Assembly (NCBI GenBank): GCA_937898635.1
Contig: CALEJW010000074.1
Location: 1-38,650, forward strand
DNA from: an uncultured Pseudomonadota bacterium
Lineage (GTDB): Bacteria; Pseudomonadota; Gammaproteobacteria; Burkholderiales; Usitatibacteraceae
Length of the DNA: 38,650 nucleotides
Direction of reading: 5' to 3'
In this document: positions 1-7,766 of the stretch, in pieces
Numbering within the stretch: the first letter of the stretch is position 1
Layout of the letters: each line of letters opens with the position of its first letter
Position numbers and translations under genes: made by a program
The notes under the pieces: generated by a model
Database searches by the model: none
What the model was told of the DNA's origin: nothing
What the model saw: only the letters and a program-made list of their open reading frames with translations

Positions 1-46
1 GACGGGGCGGGAACGACGAAACGCCCGGCTCCCCGGCGTGCCCGCC

Positions 47-1300
47 TCAGGCCATGAACCAGGCCGCCGCGAGGAGCGCCGCGGCCATCACCGCGAAGCC
101 GCCGAGGCAGCGCCGCCCCAGCGAGGCCCCGCCCGCGACGAAGACGATCGTCGCCTTCACCACGATGTTGGAGCACAGGGCGACCACGATCGCCGTCACC
201 GCTCCCGCGGCCGTGACCTGCGCCTCGCCGAAGAGCCGGAAGGACGAGAGCGAGATCGCGTCCACGTCGGTGAGGCCCGAGACCAGCGCCACCGCGTACA
301 CGCCGCGCATGCCCGCGAGGTCGTTCAGCCACGCCGCGGCCATGAGCACCGCCGCGTAGGCCACGCCGAAGCCCAGCGCCACGGGAAGGTCCGTGGGGTT
401 GGTGAGCTCGGGATTTTCGATGCGCTCGCTGTCGGCGTGGCGCCGCCAGGTGAGCCAGGCCACGGGCAGCGCCGCCACGAGGCCCGCGGCCATCACCGGC
501 AGCATCGCCGGCAGGATCCGCGGCGACACCGCCACGGCGAGCACCGAGAGCCGGGCGAGGACCACGAGGTTCGCGAGCAGGATCACGGTGGCCGCCGTCC
601 CCTCGAGCGCGGGCTTGCCGCGCGCGCCGCGCGAATAGACGAGCGTGGTGGCGGTGCTGGACACGAGCCCGCCCAGCGCCCCCAGCAACAGCACCGGCCC
701 GCGCCCGCCGAGGAGCCGCCACGCCACGTAGCCCGCGAGGCTCACGGCGGAGATGAGCACCACCATCAGCCACAGGTGGTAGGGATTGAGCGCCCCGTAG
801 GGACCGAAGCCCTGGTTGGGCACCACCGGCAGGATGACGAGGGAGAGGACGGCGAACTGCAGCACGCTACCGATGTCGGTGGCCGTGAGCTTCGCCGAGA
901 AGCCCTCGAGCTGCGACTTGTAGTGCAGGAGCGCCGTGGTCACGATGGCCACGGCGATGACGATCTCGCGGTTGCCGTGCCAGAGCGCCGCGCCCAGGCA
1001 GAAGATGAGCGCGGCGGCCATCACCGTGGTCGCGCCGGCGTCCGGGGCGGGCGTGGAGACCGGCGCCCGGTGGTAGGCCGCGATCAGCGCGCCGGCGGTC
1101 GCGAGGAGCCCCGCGACCACGAGCCAGTGGGAGCCGAGCCGGTCGTCGAGCATGGCGCAGGTGGTGCCCAGCATGGCGATGAGGGCGAAGGTGCGCACTC
1201 CCGCCTTCGCTTCCTTGTGGCGCTCGCGCTCCAGCCCGACCAGCAGGCCGACGGCGAGGCTCGTGAGGTAGGAAAGGGAAACGGCGTAGTCGTCGCTCAT
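47..1300 (-). CDS. DUF4010 / MgtC-SapB-type integral membrane protein
   Basis: The 417-residue protein is almost entirely hydrophobic with about a dozen membrane segments. The N-terminal part has the MgtC-like pattern around GLLVGLERERHK (residues about 17-28), an arginine/glutamate-rich turn after the first helix. The long C-terminal half, with a loop TDLPVALGFG, matches the DUF4010 domain found behind it in this family. The transport or regulatory role is unknown; MgtC relatives are linked to magnesium and membrane potential, but that is family knowledge only. The ATG at 1300 was chosen because the MgtC domain starts straight after it, although the frame stays open upstream. An FNR-like palindrome lies 49-62 bp before the start. 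Confidence 0.85.
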   Translation of the reverse strand: MSDDYAVSLSYLTSLAVGLLVGLERERHKEAKAGVRTFALIAMLGTTCAMLDDRLGSHWLVVAGLLATAGALIAAYHRAPVSTPAPDAGATTVMAAALIFCLGAALWHGNREIVIAVAIVTTALLHYKSQLEGFSAKLTATDIGSVLQFAVLSLVILPVVPNQGFGPYGALNPYHLWLMVVLISAVSLAGYVAWRLLGGRGPVLLLGALGGLVSSTATTLVYSRGARGKPALEGTAATVILLANLVVLARLSVLAVAVSPRILPAMLPVMAAGLVAALPVAWLTWRRHADSERIENPELTNPTDLPVALGFGVAYAAVLMAAAWLNDLAGMRGVYAVALVSGLTDVDAISLSSFRLFGEAQVTAAGAVTAIVVALCSNIVVKATIVFVAGGASLGRRCLGGFAVMAAALLAAAWFMA

Positions 1301-1348
1301 GACGGGATTCCCGCTCCCCCCAGTCTGCGGGCCGGGCGCCGCGGGCCC

Positions 1349-1362
1349 TTGACTGCGGTCAA
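1349..1362. promoter_or_regulatory. FNR/FixK-like palindrome TTGAC-N4-GTCAA
   Basis: A perfect 14-bp palindrome, TTGACTGCGGTCAA, overlaps the stop codon of the hydrolase gene and is centred 55 bp before the ATG of the DUF4010 gene. It fits the Crp/Fnr-family consensus TTGA-N6-TCAA. If it acted as an activator site at -41.5, transcription would start near 1314, leaving a short leader. The -10 region at that distance (CAGACT) is poor, so the role is tentative. Confidence 0.4.
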
Positions 1363-2135
1363 CGCTCCTTCGCGGGGCAGACCCAGCGGCGGAGCCACTC
1401 GCGCACCCGCTCGCGCGCGTGCCGGGCCGCGACCTTTTCCTCGGGCGTGGCGTCGGCGCGGAAGTCGAACGCGCGCCGGGCCATCGGATAGGCCTGCAGC
1501 TCCGCCGGCACCCCGTTCTCGTAGAGGGCGTAGAAGGCGCGGCCGATGTTGTTCCGGCGCAGCTCGAAGTCCTGCTCCCCGATGAGGAAGAGCACCGGCG
1601 CGCGCAGGCGCAGGACCTCGGGCGCCACGCCGAAGAGCTGGTCGGGCTCCGGGGCGTTGGGGTCCTGCATGTGCCCCGCGTAGGCGGCGATGGCGGCCAC
1701 GTCCGCGGGACGCTTCGCGGCGAGGCGGATCGCGTAGTAGCCCCCGCGCGAGTAGCCGACGATGCCCGCGGGCCCCTTGCAGGCTTCGGGCCGGGCGAGG
1801 AGCGCGTCCAGGGCCGCCTCGACGTCGCCCTCCGTCGCCGGGTCGTGGGGGCGCGGCCAGCGCTCGAGGAAGCGCCCGCTCTGCCAGTCGGGGGCGACCA
1901 CCAGGAAGCCCTGCCCGGCGAGCTCGCGCACGTGCGCCCGGTCCGCGTCCTCGTAGCCGCGCCGCGCGTGCACGTAGAGCACCGCGGGGAAGGGCGGCTT
2001 GCCGGCGGGAATGGCGATCTCGATGGGCACCTCCACCGTCCCCGCGCGCAGCGTTTGCTTGCGAACCTCCACCCCGGCGGCGGCCGTGGCGGCGGTGCCG
2101 AGGATGATCGCCGCAAGGTACCGTAACGCGTCCAT
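1359..2135 (-). CDS. Exported dienelactone-hydrolase-family alpha/beta hydrolase
   Basis: The 258-residue protein starts with a signal peptide (MDALRYLAAIILGTAATAAAG) and continues as an alpha/beta hydrolase. The nucleophile elbow is GYSRGG at about residue 130, the strand-3 motif is PAVLYVHARRG, and a late acid lies in LIGEQDFE. In this fold the serine, an aspartate or glutamate and a histidine hydrolyse esters or lactones. The serine here replaces the cysteine of true dienelactone hydrolases, so an esterase role is more likely than lactone opening; the substrate is unknown. The ATG at 2135 is preceded by GGAGG at good spacing. An in-frame extension to 2555 is not credible. It lies 58 bp upstream of the DUF4010 gene on the same strand. 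Confidence 0.8.
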   Translation of the reverse strand: MDALRYLAAIILGTAATAAAGVEVRKQTLRAGTVEVPIEIAIPAGKPPFPAVLYVHARRGYEDADRAHVRELAGQGFLVVAPDWQSGRFLERWPRPHDPATEGDVEAALDALLARPEACKGPAGIVGYSRGGYYAIRLAAKRPADVAAIAAYAGHMQDPNAPEPDQLFGVAPEVLRLRAPVLFLIGEQDFELRRNNIGRAFYALYENGVPAELQAYPMARRAFDFRADATPEEKVAARHARERVREWLRRWVCPAKER

Positions 2136-2187
2136 CGCCTGCCTCCGTTTTCGCGGACCGGCAGCCCGTGGCAAAATGCCGCCTTCG

Positions 2188-2207
2188 TCCATGGACTTCT
2201 CCATGGA
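2188..2207. repeat. Perfect 8-bp stem, TCCATGGA-cttc-TCCATGGA
   Basis: Two copies of the self-complementary octamer TCCATGGA are separated by CTTC. This gives a strong hairpin or a tandem palindrome between the divergent hydrolase and lipoprotein genes. It lies 24 bp before the lipoprotein ATG, so it would be in that leader if transcription starts downstream of the -10-like CAAAAT at 2172. It could be a protein site or an RNA hairpin. Confidence 0.45.
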
Positions 2208-2231
2208 GATTACATCCACCCAAGGAAGACC

Positions 2232-2462
2232 ATGAACCGAACCCTCGCCATCGCCCTCCTTGCCGCGGCCGCCGGGGCCGTCGGCTGCGCCGCCACCGAT
2301 CCCAGCGCCAGCACCGCACCCCAGGGAGCGGCGAACGAAGAATACGTGACCGGCAGCCGCCTGCCCCGCAAGTCCACCGGCGAGCCCCAGAAGGGCATGA
2401 GCAAGGAGGACTGGCGCCTCGAGTCGGGCCGCGGCATCGGCAACGCGCCCAAGGGCAACTGA
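2232..2462 (+). CDS. Small putative lipoprotein
   Basis: The 76-residue product has a positively charged start, a hydrophobic alanine-rich stretch and a lipobox-like AVGC with the cysteine at residue 19, so it is probably a lipoprotein after Lgt/LspA processing. The mature part is short and polar and includes YVTGSRLPRKSTGEP, a segment I have a general memory of in small conserved proteins of betaproteobacteria; the function is unknown. An AAGGAAG Shine-Dalgarno precedes the ATG at 2232. It is divergent from the hydrolase and stands alone, 116 bp before the antiporter. Confidence 0.7.
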   Translation: MNRTLAIALLAAAAGAVGCAATDPSASTAPQGAANEEYVTGSRLPRKSTGEPQKGMSKEDWRLESGRGIGNAPKGN

Positions 2463-2578
2463 ACATCGCCTGTTCCGGCACCGCGGGCCGCGGAATGCCC
2501 GCGGTAGCCGCGGGCGGGCGGACCGGCCTGCCGGCCCCGCCCCCCGCGCGAGCATCCTGAGACCGGGCTCCCGTTCCC

Positions 2579-3874
2579 ATGGTCTATTCCGCGATCCTCT
2601 TCGCCTCGATCTTCCTGGTCCTCGCGTTCGCCATCGAGCGCCTGGGCCGGTTCCTGCGCGTGCCCTCGGTGATCGTGATGATCGTCACGGGCCTCGTCGC
2701 GAAACCCCTCCTGGGCGCCCGAGGGGTCGAGCTGGCGGGCCTGGAAGTCGTGGTGCCGATCCTCGGGGCCATCGGCCTCATCCTCATCGTGCTCGAGGGC
2801 GCGCTCGACATCGAGCTGCGCCGCGACCGCATCCGCACCGCCGCGGGCGCGATCACGATCGCGGTCGCGGGCTTCTTCTTCCTCGTCCTCTTCTTCGGCT
2901 CCATCGCGCTCCTCGCGCTGGGCCTCTCGCCCTTCCACGCGGCGCTCCTCGCGGTGCCCTTCGCCGTGATCAGCAGCGCGGTCGCGATCCCCAGCAGCGA
3001 CTTCCTGCCGCCGAGGAGCCGCGAGTTCGTGATCTACGAGAGCTCGGTCTCCGACATCCTCGGCGTGCTCGTCTTCTTCGCGCTGCTCAACTCCACGGGC
3101 ACCCTCGCGAGCGTGGCCGCGGGGCTCATCGGCGGCGGCGTGCTCTCGCTCCTGCTGTCCATCGTCTGCGCCGTCGGGCTCATGCTCGTCCTCGTGCGGA
3201 TCGACGGGCACATCCGCTTCATTCCGCTGCTGGCCGGTCTCTTCGGCCTTTACGCGCTGGGCGAGATCCTGCACCTCTCGCCCCTCATCATGGTGCTGCT
3301 CTTCGGGCTGGCGCTCAACAACCCGACGCTCATCACGCGCTTCCGGCCGCTGCGCAACTGGGTGGACGATCGCTACGAGGAGACGCTGGTGGGCTTCAAG
3401 GGCCTGGTGCTGGAGCTCACCTTCGCCGTGCGCGGGTTCTTCTTCCTGCTGCTGGGCTACTGGACGGAGCTGTCCACGCTCGCCGCGCCCGAGGCCTGGG
3501 CCGCCGCCGTGCTGGTCCTCGTCACCATCTACGTGAGCCGCCACTTCATGCTGAAGGCGAGCGGCCACAAGCGCGGGGCGGCACTCACGTGGTTCGCGCC
3601 TCGCGGCCTCATCACGGTGCTGCTCTTCCTCTCCGTGAAGGAGGCGCTGGAGCTGCCGCGCTACCTCGACGGGACCGTGGTCCTCGTGCTCCTCGCCTCC
3701 TCCGCCCTCATCGCCGTGGCCCGCTTCCGGCTCACGAAGGAAGACGCCGAGGCGGCACGCGCGGCGGCGGAAGAAAAGGCGAAGGAGAAGGACCGGGCGG
3801 AGGAAACGGACGAAGGCGCCGCGCAAGCTCCGGAGCCCGGGAACGCCCCGCAGGGAAAGCCGCCCGCGGCCTGA
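2579..3874 (+). CDS. Cation:proton antiporter (Na+/H+ exchanger domain)
   Basis: The 431-residue protein has about 12 membrane segments of the Na_H_Exchanger fold. The ion-binding helix at about residue 155 reads YESSVSDILGVL, that is ES-x-x-SD where CPA1 antiporters usually have ES-x-x-ND, so the residue before the key aspartate is serine here. A charged hydrophilic tail (residues about 390-431, rich in Ala, Glu and Lys) follows the last helix and is probably cytoplasmic and flexible. The likely role is exchange of Na+ or K+ for protons; the ion cannot be read from sequence. The ATG at 2579 lacks a clear Shine-Dalgarno. It is convergent with the ABC operon, with only 10 bp between stop codons. 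Confidence 0.85.
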   Translation: MVYSAILFASIFLVLAFAIERLGRFLRVPSVIVMIVTGLVAKPLLGARGVELAGLEVVVPILGAIGLILIVLEGALDIELRRDRIRTAAGAITIAVAGFFFLVLFFGSIALLALGLSPFHAALLAVPFAVISSAVAIPSSDFLPPRSREFVIYESSVSDILGVLVFFALLNSTGTLASVAAGLIGGGVLSLLLSIVCAVGLMLVLVRIDGHIRFIPLLAGLFGLYALGEILHLSPLIMVLLFGLALNNPTLITRFRPLRNWVDDRYEETLVGFKGLVLELTFAVRGFFFLLLGYWTELSTLAAPEAWAAAVLVLVTIYVSRHFMLKASGHKRGAALTWFAPRGLITVLLFLSVKEALELPRYLDGTVVLVLLASSALIAVARFRLTKEDAEAARAAAEEKAKEKDRAEETDEGAAQAPEPGNAPQGKPPAA

Positions 3875-3890
3875 GGCGCGCGGCTCAGGC
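3869..3890. terminator. Hairpin spanning both convergent stop codons
   Basis: GCCTGAG (3869-3875) and CTCAGGC (3884-3890) form a 7-bp stem around an 8-base loop. The stop codons of the antiporter and the ATPase both lie in the arms. There is no U-tract, so it is at best a weak bidirectional terminator. Confidence 0.3.
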
Positions 3891-4589
3891 GGCCCTCGCC
3901 TCGCCCGCCTCCTCGTAGGTGCGCCCGTCGCGGATGTGGTAGATCCGCCGGAAGGTCGGGATGATCTTCTCGTCGTGGGTGACGACGATGATCGCGGTCC
4001 CGAAGCGCTGCGCCATCTCGTTGAGGATGCGAACCACCGTCAGCGCCCGCTCGCTGTCGAGCGGCGCCGTGGGCTCGTCGGCGAGGATCACCGGCGGGCG
4101 GTTCACCAGCGCGCGGGCGATCGCCACGCGCTGCTGCTCGCCGCCGGAGAGCTGCGACACGAGCGCCCGCGAGCGGTGGCCCACGTCGAGCGCGGCCAGC
4201 ATCTCGCGCGCGCGATCGCGCGCCTCGCCGTCGGGCACGCCCGCGAGCATCGGCAGCAGCGCGACGTTGTCGGTGACGTCGAGGAAGGGGATGAGGTAGG
4301 GCGCCTGGAAGACGAAGCCGATGCGGTCGCGGCGAAGCGCGCGCAGGTCCGCCACCTTCCAGCCCCCGTCGTAGATCGTCTCCCCGCCGAGCGCCATGCG
4401 GCCGGCCGTGGGCTCGATCACCGCGCCGAGGCACTTGAGCAGCGTGGTCTTGCCCGAGCCGCTGGGGCCGATGAGCCCCACGACCTCGCCCGGCGCGACG
4501 CTCATGTCCACGCCCTTCAGCGCGTCGACGGCCGCGTCCCCCTCGCCGTAGCGCTTGGCGAGCCCGCGGATCTCGATGGCCGTGTCCAT
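3885..4589 (-). CDS. ABC transporter ATP-binding protein (MacB/DevA type)
   Basis: The 234-residue ATPase has all the motifs: Walker A GPSGSGKT (41-48), Q-loop Q95, signature LSGGEQ (147-152), Walker B VILADEPT (167-174) and switch histidine H205. It belongs to the group that works with FtsX-type permeases (LolD, MacB, DevA). It energises the permease encoded immediately upstream: the permease stop TAG is followed directly by this ATG, with no gap. It is the last gene of the tetR-adaptor-permease-ATPase operon. The complex would act in the inner membrane and periplasm; the exported compound is unknown. Confidence 0.93.
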   Translation of the reverse strand: MDTAIEIRGLAKRYGEGDAAVDALKGVDMSVAPGEVVGLIGPSGSGKTTLLKCLGAVIEPTAGRMALGGETIYDGGWKVADLRALRRDRIGFVFQAPYLIPFLDVTDNVALLPMLAGVPDGEARDRAREMLAALDVGHRSRALVSQLSGGEQQRVAIARALVNRPPVILADEPTAPLDSERALTVVRILNEMAQRFGTAIIVVTHDEKIIPTFRRIYHIRDGRTYEEAGEARAA

Positions 4590-5783
4590 CTAGCCCCCGA
4601 TCGCCGTCGCCGGGTCGACGCGCAGCGCGGCGCGGATGGCCACCAGGCTCGCGAGCGCGCAGATCGCGAGCACCAGGGCCGCGCCGAGGACCGCGTCCCC
4701 GGGCAGCAGCAGCACGTACTTCGGGAAGATCGGCGCCCAGAGCGTGGCGGCGGTCTTGCCCACGAGGAAGGCGATGAGCCCCAGGCCGAGGGCCTGCTGC
4801 AGGATCATCGCGGCGATGGTGCGGTTCTTCGCGCCGATCAGCTTGAGCACCGCGATCTCGCGGATCTTGCCCAGCGTCATGGTGTAGATGATGAAGGCGA
4901 CGATGGCGGCGCTCACCACGGCGAGGATCACGAGGAACATGAAGATCTGCCTCGACGAGGTGGCGATCAGCTTGGCCACGACGATCTCGTCCATGTCGGC
5001 GCGGGTGTAGGCCTCGAGGTGCTTCCAGCGCCGGATCTCCCGGGCCACGACCGCTTCGTCGGCGTGGGGCGCGAGGCGCAGGAGCACGGCGTTCACGCTG
5101 CGGCTAGCGGACTGGCTCGCCTGCACCGCCTCGAGGAGCCCCGGCACCCCCGGGCGGTTGAACGCGGGATTGGCGGCGGTGCGCGCGCGCTCGTTCACCA
5201 GGGCGTCGTTGTCCTTCGTGAACTGGACCTCCTGGGCGTCGCGCAGCGGCACGAAGACCATCGGGTCGCCCCCGGAGGAGACCATGCGGCGCGTGAGGCC
5301 GACCACGGTGTACTCGTGGCGGCGGATGCGGATGCGCTCGCCGAGCCGGAAGCCCGCGCGCAGGTCCGCGACCGCCTCGTAGTGCGAGCGCGTGACGGGA
5401 CGGCCCGCGACGAGGAAGCCGGGCTCGCCGGGTTGCCCCGGCTCGAAGCCCACGAGCATCACCCGCACGTCGCCGCGCTCGTGGGGGATCTGCATCGTGA
5501 GGTAGGTGACGTTGCCCGCCGCGGCCACGCCGCGCACGGCGAGGAGCGAGCGCCAGGCGTCGTCGCGCACGCTCGAGGGCTCCGCGTAGGGCCCGAGCGT
5601 GTCGCGCTGCACGACCCAGAGGTCGGCGCCGCCGTTCTGCAGCAGCACCCGGCCGTCGTCCACGAGCCCCCGGTAGATGCCCGCCATGGAGAGCGTCACG
5701 CCGACCAGCAGGCCGAGCCCGAGGCCGGTGAAGGCGAACTTGCCCCAGCCGTGGAGGATGTCGCGGCCCGCGAGGTTGATCAT
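4590..5783 (-). CDS. ABC transporter permease, FtsX/MacB (DevC-like)
   Basis: The 397-residue protein has one N-terminal membrane segment (about 12-35), a large periplasmic domain (about 40-270) and three C-terminal segments, the MacB_PCD plus FtsX layout. The conserved cytoplasmic turn GKIREIAVLKLIGAKN (about 305-320) is the coupling region for the ATPase. Proteins of this type do not move substrate through the membrane but work mechanically on periplasmic partners. Its start overlaps the adaptor stop by 4 bp (ATGA at 5780-5783). With the HlyD-type adaptor it resembles DevBCA-like exporters; the outer-membrane partner is not encoded in the operon. Confidence 0.9.
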   Translation of the reverse strand: MINLAGRDILHGWGKFAFTGLGLGLLVGVTLSMAGIYRGLVDDGRVLLQNGGADLWVVQRDTLGPYAEPSSVRDDAWRSLLAVRGVAAAGNVTYLTMQIPHERGDVRVMLVGFEPGQPGEPGFLVAGRPVTRSHYEAVADLRAGFRLGERIRIRRHEYTVVGLTRRMVSSGGDPMVFVPLRDAQEVQFTKDNDALVNERARTAANPAFNRPGVPGLLEAVQASQSASRSVNAVLLRLAPHADEAVVAREIRRWKHLEAYTRADMDEIVVAKLIATSSRQIFMFLVILAVVSAAIVAFIIYTMTLGKIREIAVLKLIGAKNRTIAAMILQQALGLGLIAFLVGKTAATLWAPIFPKYVLLLPGDAVLGAALVLAICALASLVAIRAALRVDPATAIGG

Positions 5784-6958
5784 GGCGCGGCGACGATCGC
5801 GGGGACGACCTTCAGCCGGGCGTCCGCCTTCAGGGCCTGCTCGCTGTGCACCACCACCTCGTCGCCCGCCTTGAGGCCGTCGAGCACCTGGGTGCGACCG
5901 TCGAGCGTGGTGAGGCCCGCCTTCACCGGCCGGAACGCCGCGCGGCCGTTGGCGACCTGCCAGACGCCGTCCTCGCGCCCTACCCGCTTCACCGCCGCCG
6001 CCGGCACCCAGCGCTCGTCGGGGAGCTCGGCGATGCGGATCGTCACCTCGACCAGCTCGCCGACCGAGACGCCCTCGGGGCGCGCGGCGAAGCCCAGGTT
6101 CACGATCCGCTCCTCGGTGACGGCGTCGCTCACCCAGTCGAGGCGGTGGACTTCAGCGCGGTAGGCGCGTTGCGGGTCCGAGCGCAGCACGACCTCGGCC
6201 GGCTGGCCCACGCGCAGGCCGCCGGCCTGCCCCTGGTCGATGCGCGCGCGGATCCAGAGGCTCTCGGGGTCGATCACCTGAAGCACCGCCTGGCCCGCGA
6301 CGAGCGTGGTGCCGGGCTCGGCCAGGCGCGCGCTCACCACGCCGTCGACGGGACTCGCGAGGCGCGCCTGCGCGCGCAGCTTGCCGGTGCCCGCGAGTTC
6401 CGAGAGCGCGCGCTCGTGGTCGCGCCGCGCGGCGGCGAGTTGCGCCGCGGCGGCCTCGGCCGCGGCCCGCGCGGCGTTGGCCTCGTGGGTCTTCGCGTCG
6501 GCCGCCTCCTGGCTGAGGAAGCCCTTCGCGCGAAGCTCCGCGGAGCGCTGCGCGCTCGCGTCGGCGAGCTGCGCGCGGCTGCGCGCCTCGGCGAGTTGCG
6601 CCTGCGCGGCGCGCGCGGTGCTGGCCGCGCGTTCCGCGGCGAGCTTCGCGCTGGCGACGCGGTCCTCGAGGTCGACCGGGTCCAACTCGGCCAGGAGCTG
6701 CCCGGCCTTCACCCGGTCGCCCTGGTCGACCAGCACGCGCGCCACGCGGCTCGCCACCGTGGGCCCGAGCGAATAGCTGCGGCGCGCTTCCACCGTGCCG
6801 ATGCCGAAGGTGCTCGCGACGAGCGGACCCTTCTCCACTTTTGCGACCGTTACCCGCGTCGGGGCGAGCGGTCCCTGGCTGGTCGCGAGCCAGCCGAAGA
6901 GGATCAGCGCCGCGATGGCCGCGGCGATGGGCAGGGCGCGGCGCAGGCTCGCGTTCAT
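5780..6958 (-). CDS. HlyD/RND-type periplasmic adaptor subunit
   Basis: The 392-residue protein has an N-terminal signal anchor (residues about 8-26). A lipoyl half-motif follows (VLVDQGDRVKAGQLLAELDP, about 75-95). Next comes a long alanine/glutamate-rich coiled-coil hairpin (about 100-190), the second lipoyl half (ASPVDGVVSARLAEPGTTL), a beta-barrel and a membrane-proximal domain. It bridges the inner-membrane permease to an outer-membrane channel. The ATG at 6958 overlaps the tetR stop by 4 bp (ATGA 6955-6958), so translation is probably coupled. A frame extending upstream to 7375 lies inside tetR and is rejected. Confidence 0.9.
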   Translation of the reverse strand: MNASLRRALPIAAAIAALILFGWLATSQGPLAPTRVTVAKVEKGPLVASTFGIGTVEARRSYSLGPTVASRVARVLVDQGDRVKAGQLLAELDPVDLEDRVASAKLAAERAASTARAAQAQLAEARSRAQLADASAQRSAELRAKGFLSQEAADAKTHEANAARAAAEAAAAQLAAARRDHERALSELAGTGKLRAQARLASPVDGVVSARLAEPGTTLVAGQAVLQVIDPESLWIRARIDQGQAGGLRVGQPAEVVLRSDPQRAYRAEVHRLDWVSDAVTEERIVNLGFAARPEGVSVGELVEVTIRIAELPDERWVPAAAVKRVGREDGVWQVANGRAAFRPVKAGLTTLDGRTQVLDGLKAGDEVVVHSEQALKADARLKVVPAIVAAP

Positions 6959-7608
6959 GGCTTCCCCCTTCCGCGGTAGCCGTCGAGGAGCAGCGGGAAG
7001 AGCTGGCGGGCGCGCCGCGCCATGCCGGCCTCGTCCCCGGCGAGCGCCGACTGGATGACGAGGCCCTGCACCGCGCCGATGAAGAGCACGGGCGCGAGGC
7101 TCGCGTCGAGCCCCGCGGGAAGCTCGCCGGCCGCCTTCGCCTCGGCGAAGAGCCGCGCCAGGCGCTTGCGATAGGCGCCGATGGTCGCGCGCACCTCGGC
7201 GCGCACCGGCGTCTCCCCCGGATACTGCAGCTCGTGGAACATGATCCGGGGCACGCCGGGGTTGGCGGCGACGAAGGCCACGTGGGCGAGGAACACCGCC
7301 TCGATCCTGGCGAGCGGCGTGGCGGCCTTCTCCATCGCCGCCTCGAACATCGCCTCCAGCGACTCGCGCACCCACGCGAAGACGGCGAGCCAGATCGCCT
7401 CCTTGTCCGGGAAGTGGCGGAAGACCGCGCCCTGGGTGAGGCCCATCCGGTCGGCGATGGCCTGGGTGGTGATCGCCTCGGGGCCGCGCTCGCGGGCCAG
7501 GGCGAGGACGGCGCCCACCACTTCCCGGCGGCGCTGGTCCGTGGACAGGCGCGTGCGGGGGGCGGGGCGCGCGGGGCGTGCCGCGCGGGCGGGTCTCGGT
7601 GTTTCCAT
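6955..7608 (-). CDS. TetR-family repressor of the efflux operon
   Basis: The 217-residue regulator has a Pro/Ala/Arg-rich N-terminal tail (1-24), a TetR helix-turn-helix (about 45-72, with TTQAIADRMGLTQGAVFRHF) and a helical ligand domain with a TetR_C-like end. It is the first gene of its own operon and probably represses it, releasing DNA when an efflux substrate binds. A promoter with a GTAAG inverted repeat lies just upstream. The ATG at 7608 is the first in frame; the basic proline-rich tail before the HTH is unusual but coding. Confidence 0.9.
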   Translation of the reverse strand: METPRPARAARPARPAPRTRLSTDQRRREVVGAVLALARERGPEAITTQAIADRMGLTQGAVFRHFPDKEAIWLAVFAWVRESLEAMFEAAMEKAATPLARIEAVFLAHVAFVAANPGVPRIMFHELQYPGETPVRAEVRATIGAYRKRLARLFAEAKAAGELPAGLDASLAPVLFIGAVQGLVIQSALAGDEAGMARRARQLFPLLLDGYRGRGKP

Positions 7609-7628
7609 GGGGCCGGGCCGGGGTGGAA

Positions 7629-7675
7629 GTAAGTAATTGGATACTATCTTACGCCGCGCCCGGGCGGTCTTGCAA
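7629..7675 (-). promoter_or_regulatory. Promoter and candidate operator of the tetR-ABC operon
   Basis: On the minus strand TTGCAA (7670-7675) and TAAGAT (7646-7651) are separated by 18 bp. The -10 box lies inside a 24-bp imperfect palindrome (7629-7652) whose ends are GTAAG and CTTAC. A repressor bound there would cover the -10 box and the start point, which fits self-repression by the TetR protein. This is an AT-rich island in otherwise GC-rich DNA. Confidence 0.6.
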
Positions 7676-7766
7676 GCTCCGCCTTTCCGGCGGAGCCGCT
7701 GGCGCGAGCGGCATCCCGATGCGGCTGCGGCCGGGCTCGTGGAGCCTTCCCCGGAAGATATCGGTG

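Noticed and set aside
1..46. Terminator at the left edge after the DUF4010 gene.
   Set aside because: No convincing stem followed by a U-tract could be drawn in the 46 bases available.
7677..7711. Two small hairpins (CTCCGCC/GGCGGAG and CCGCT/AGCGG) after the first Fic gene.
   Set aside because: They are GC-rich with no U-tract and 56 bp or more from the stop; such pairings are frequent in this composition.
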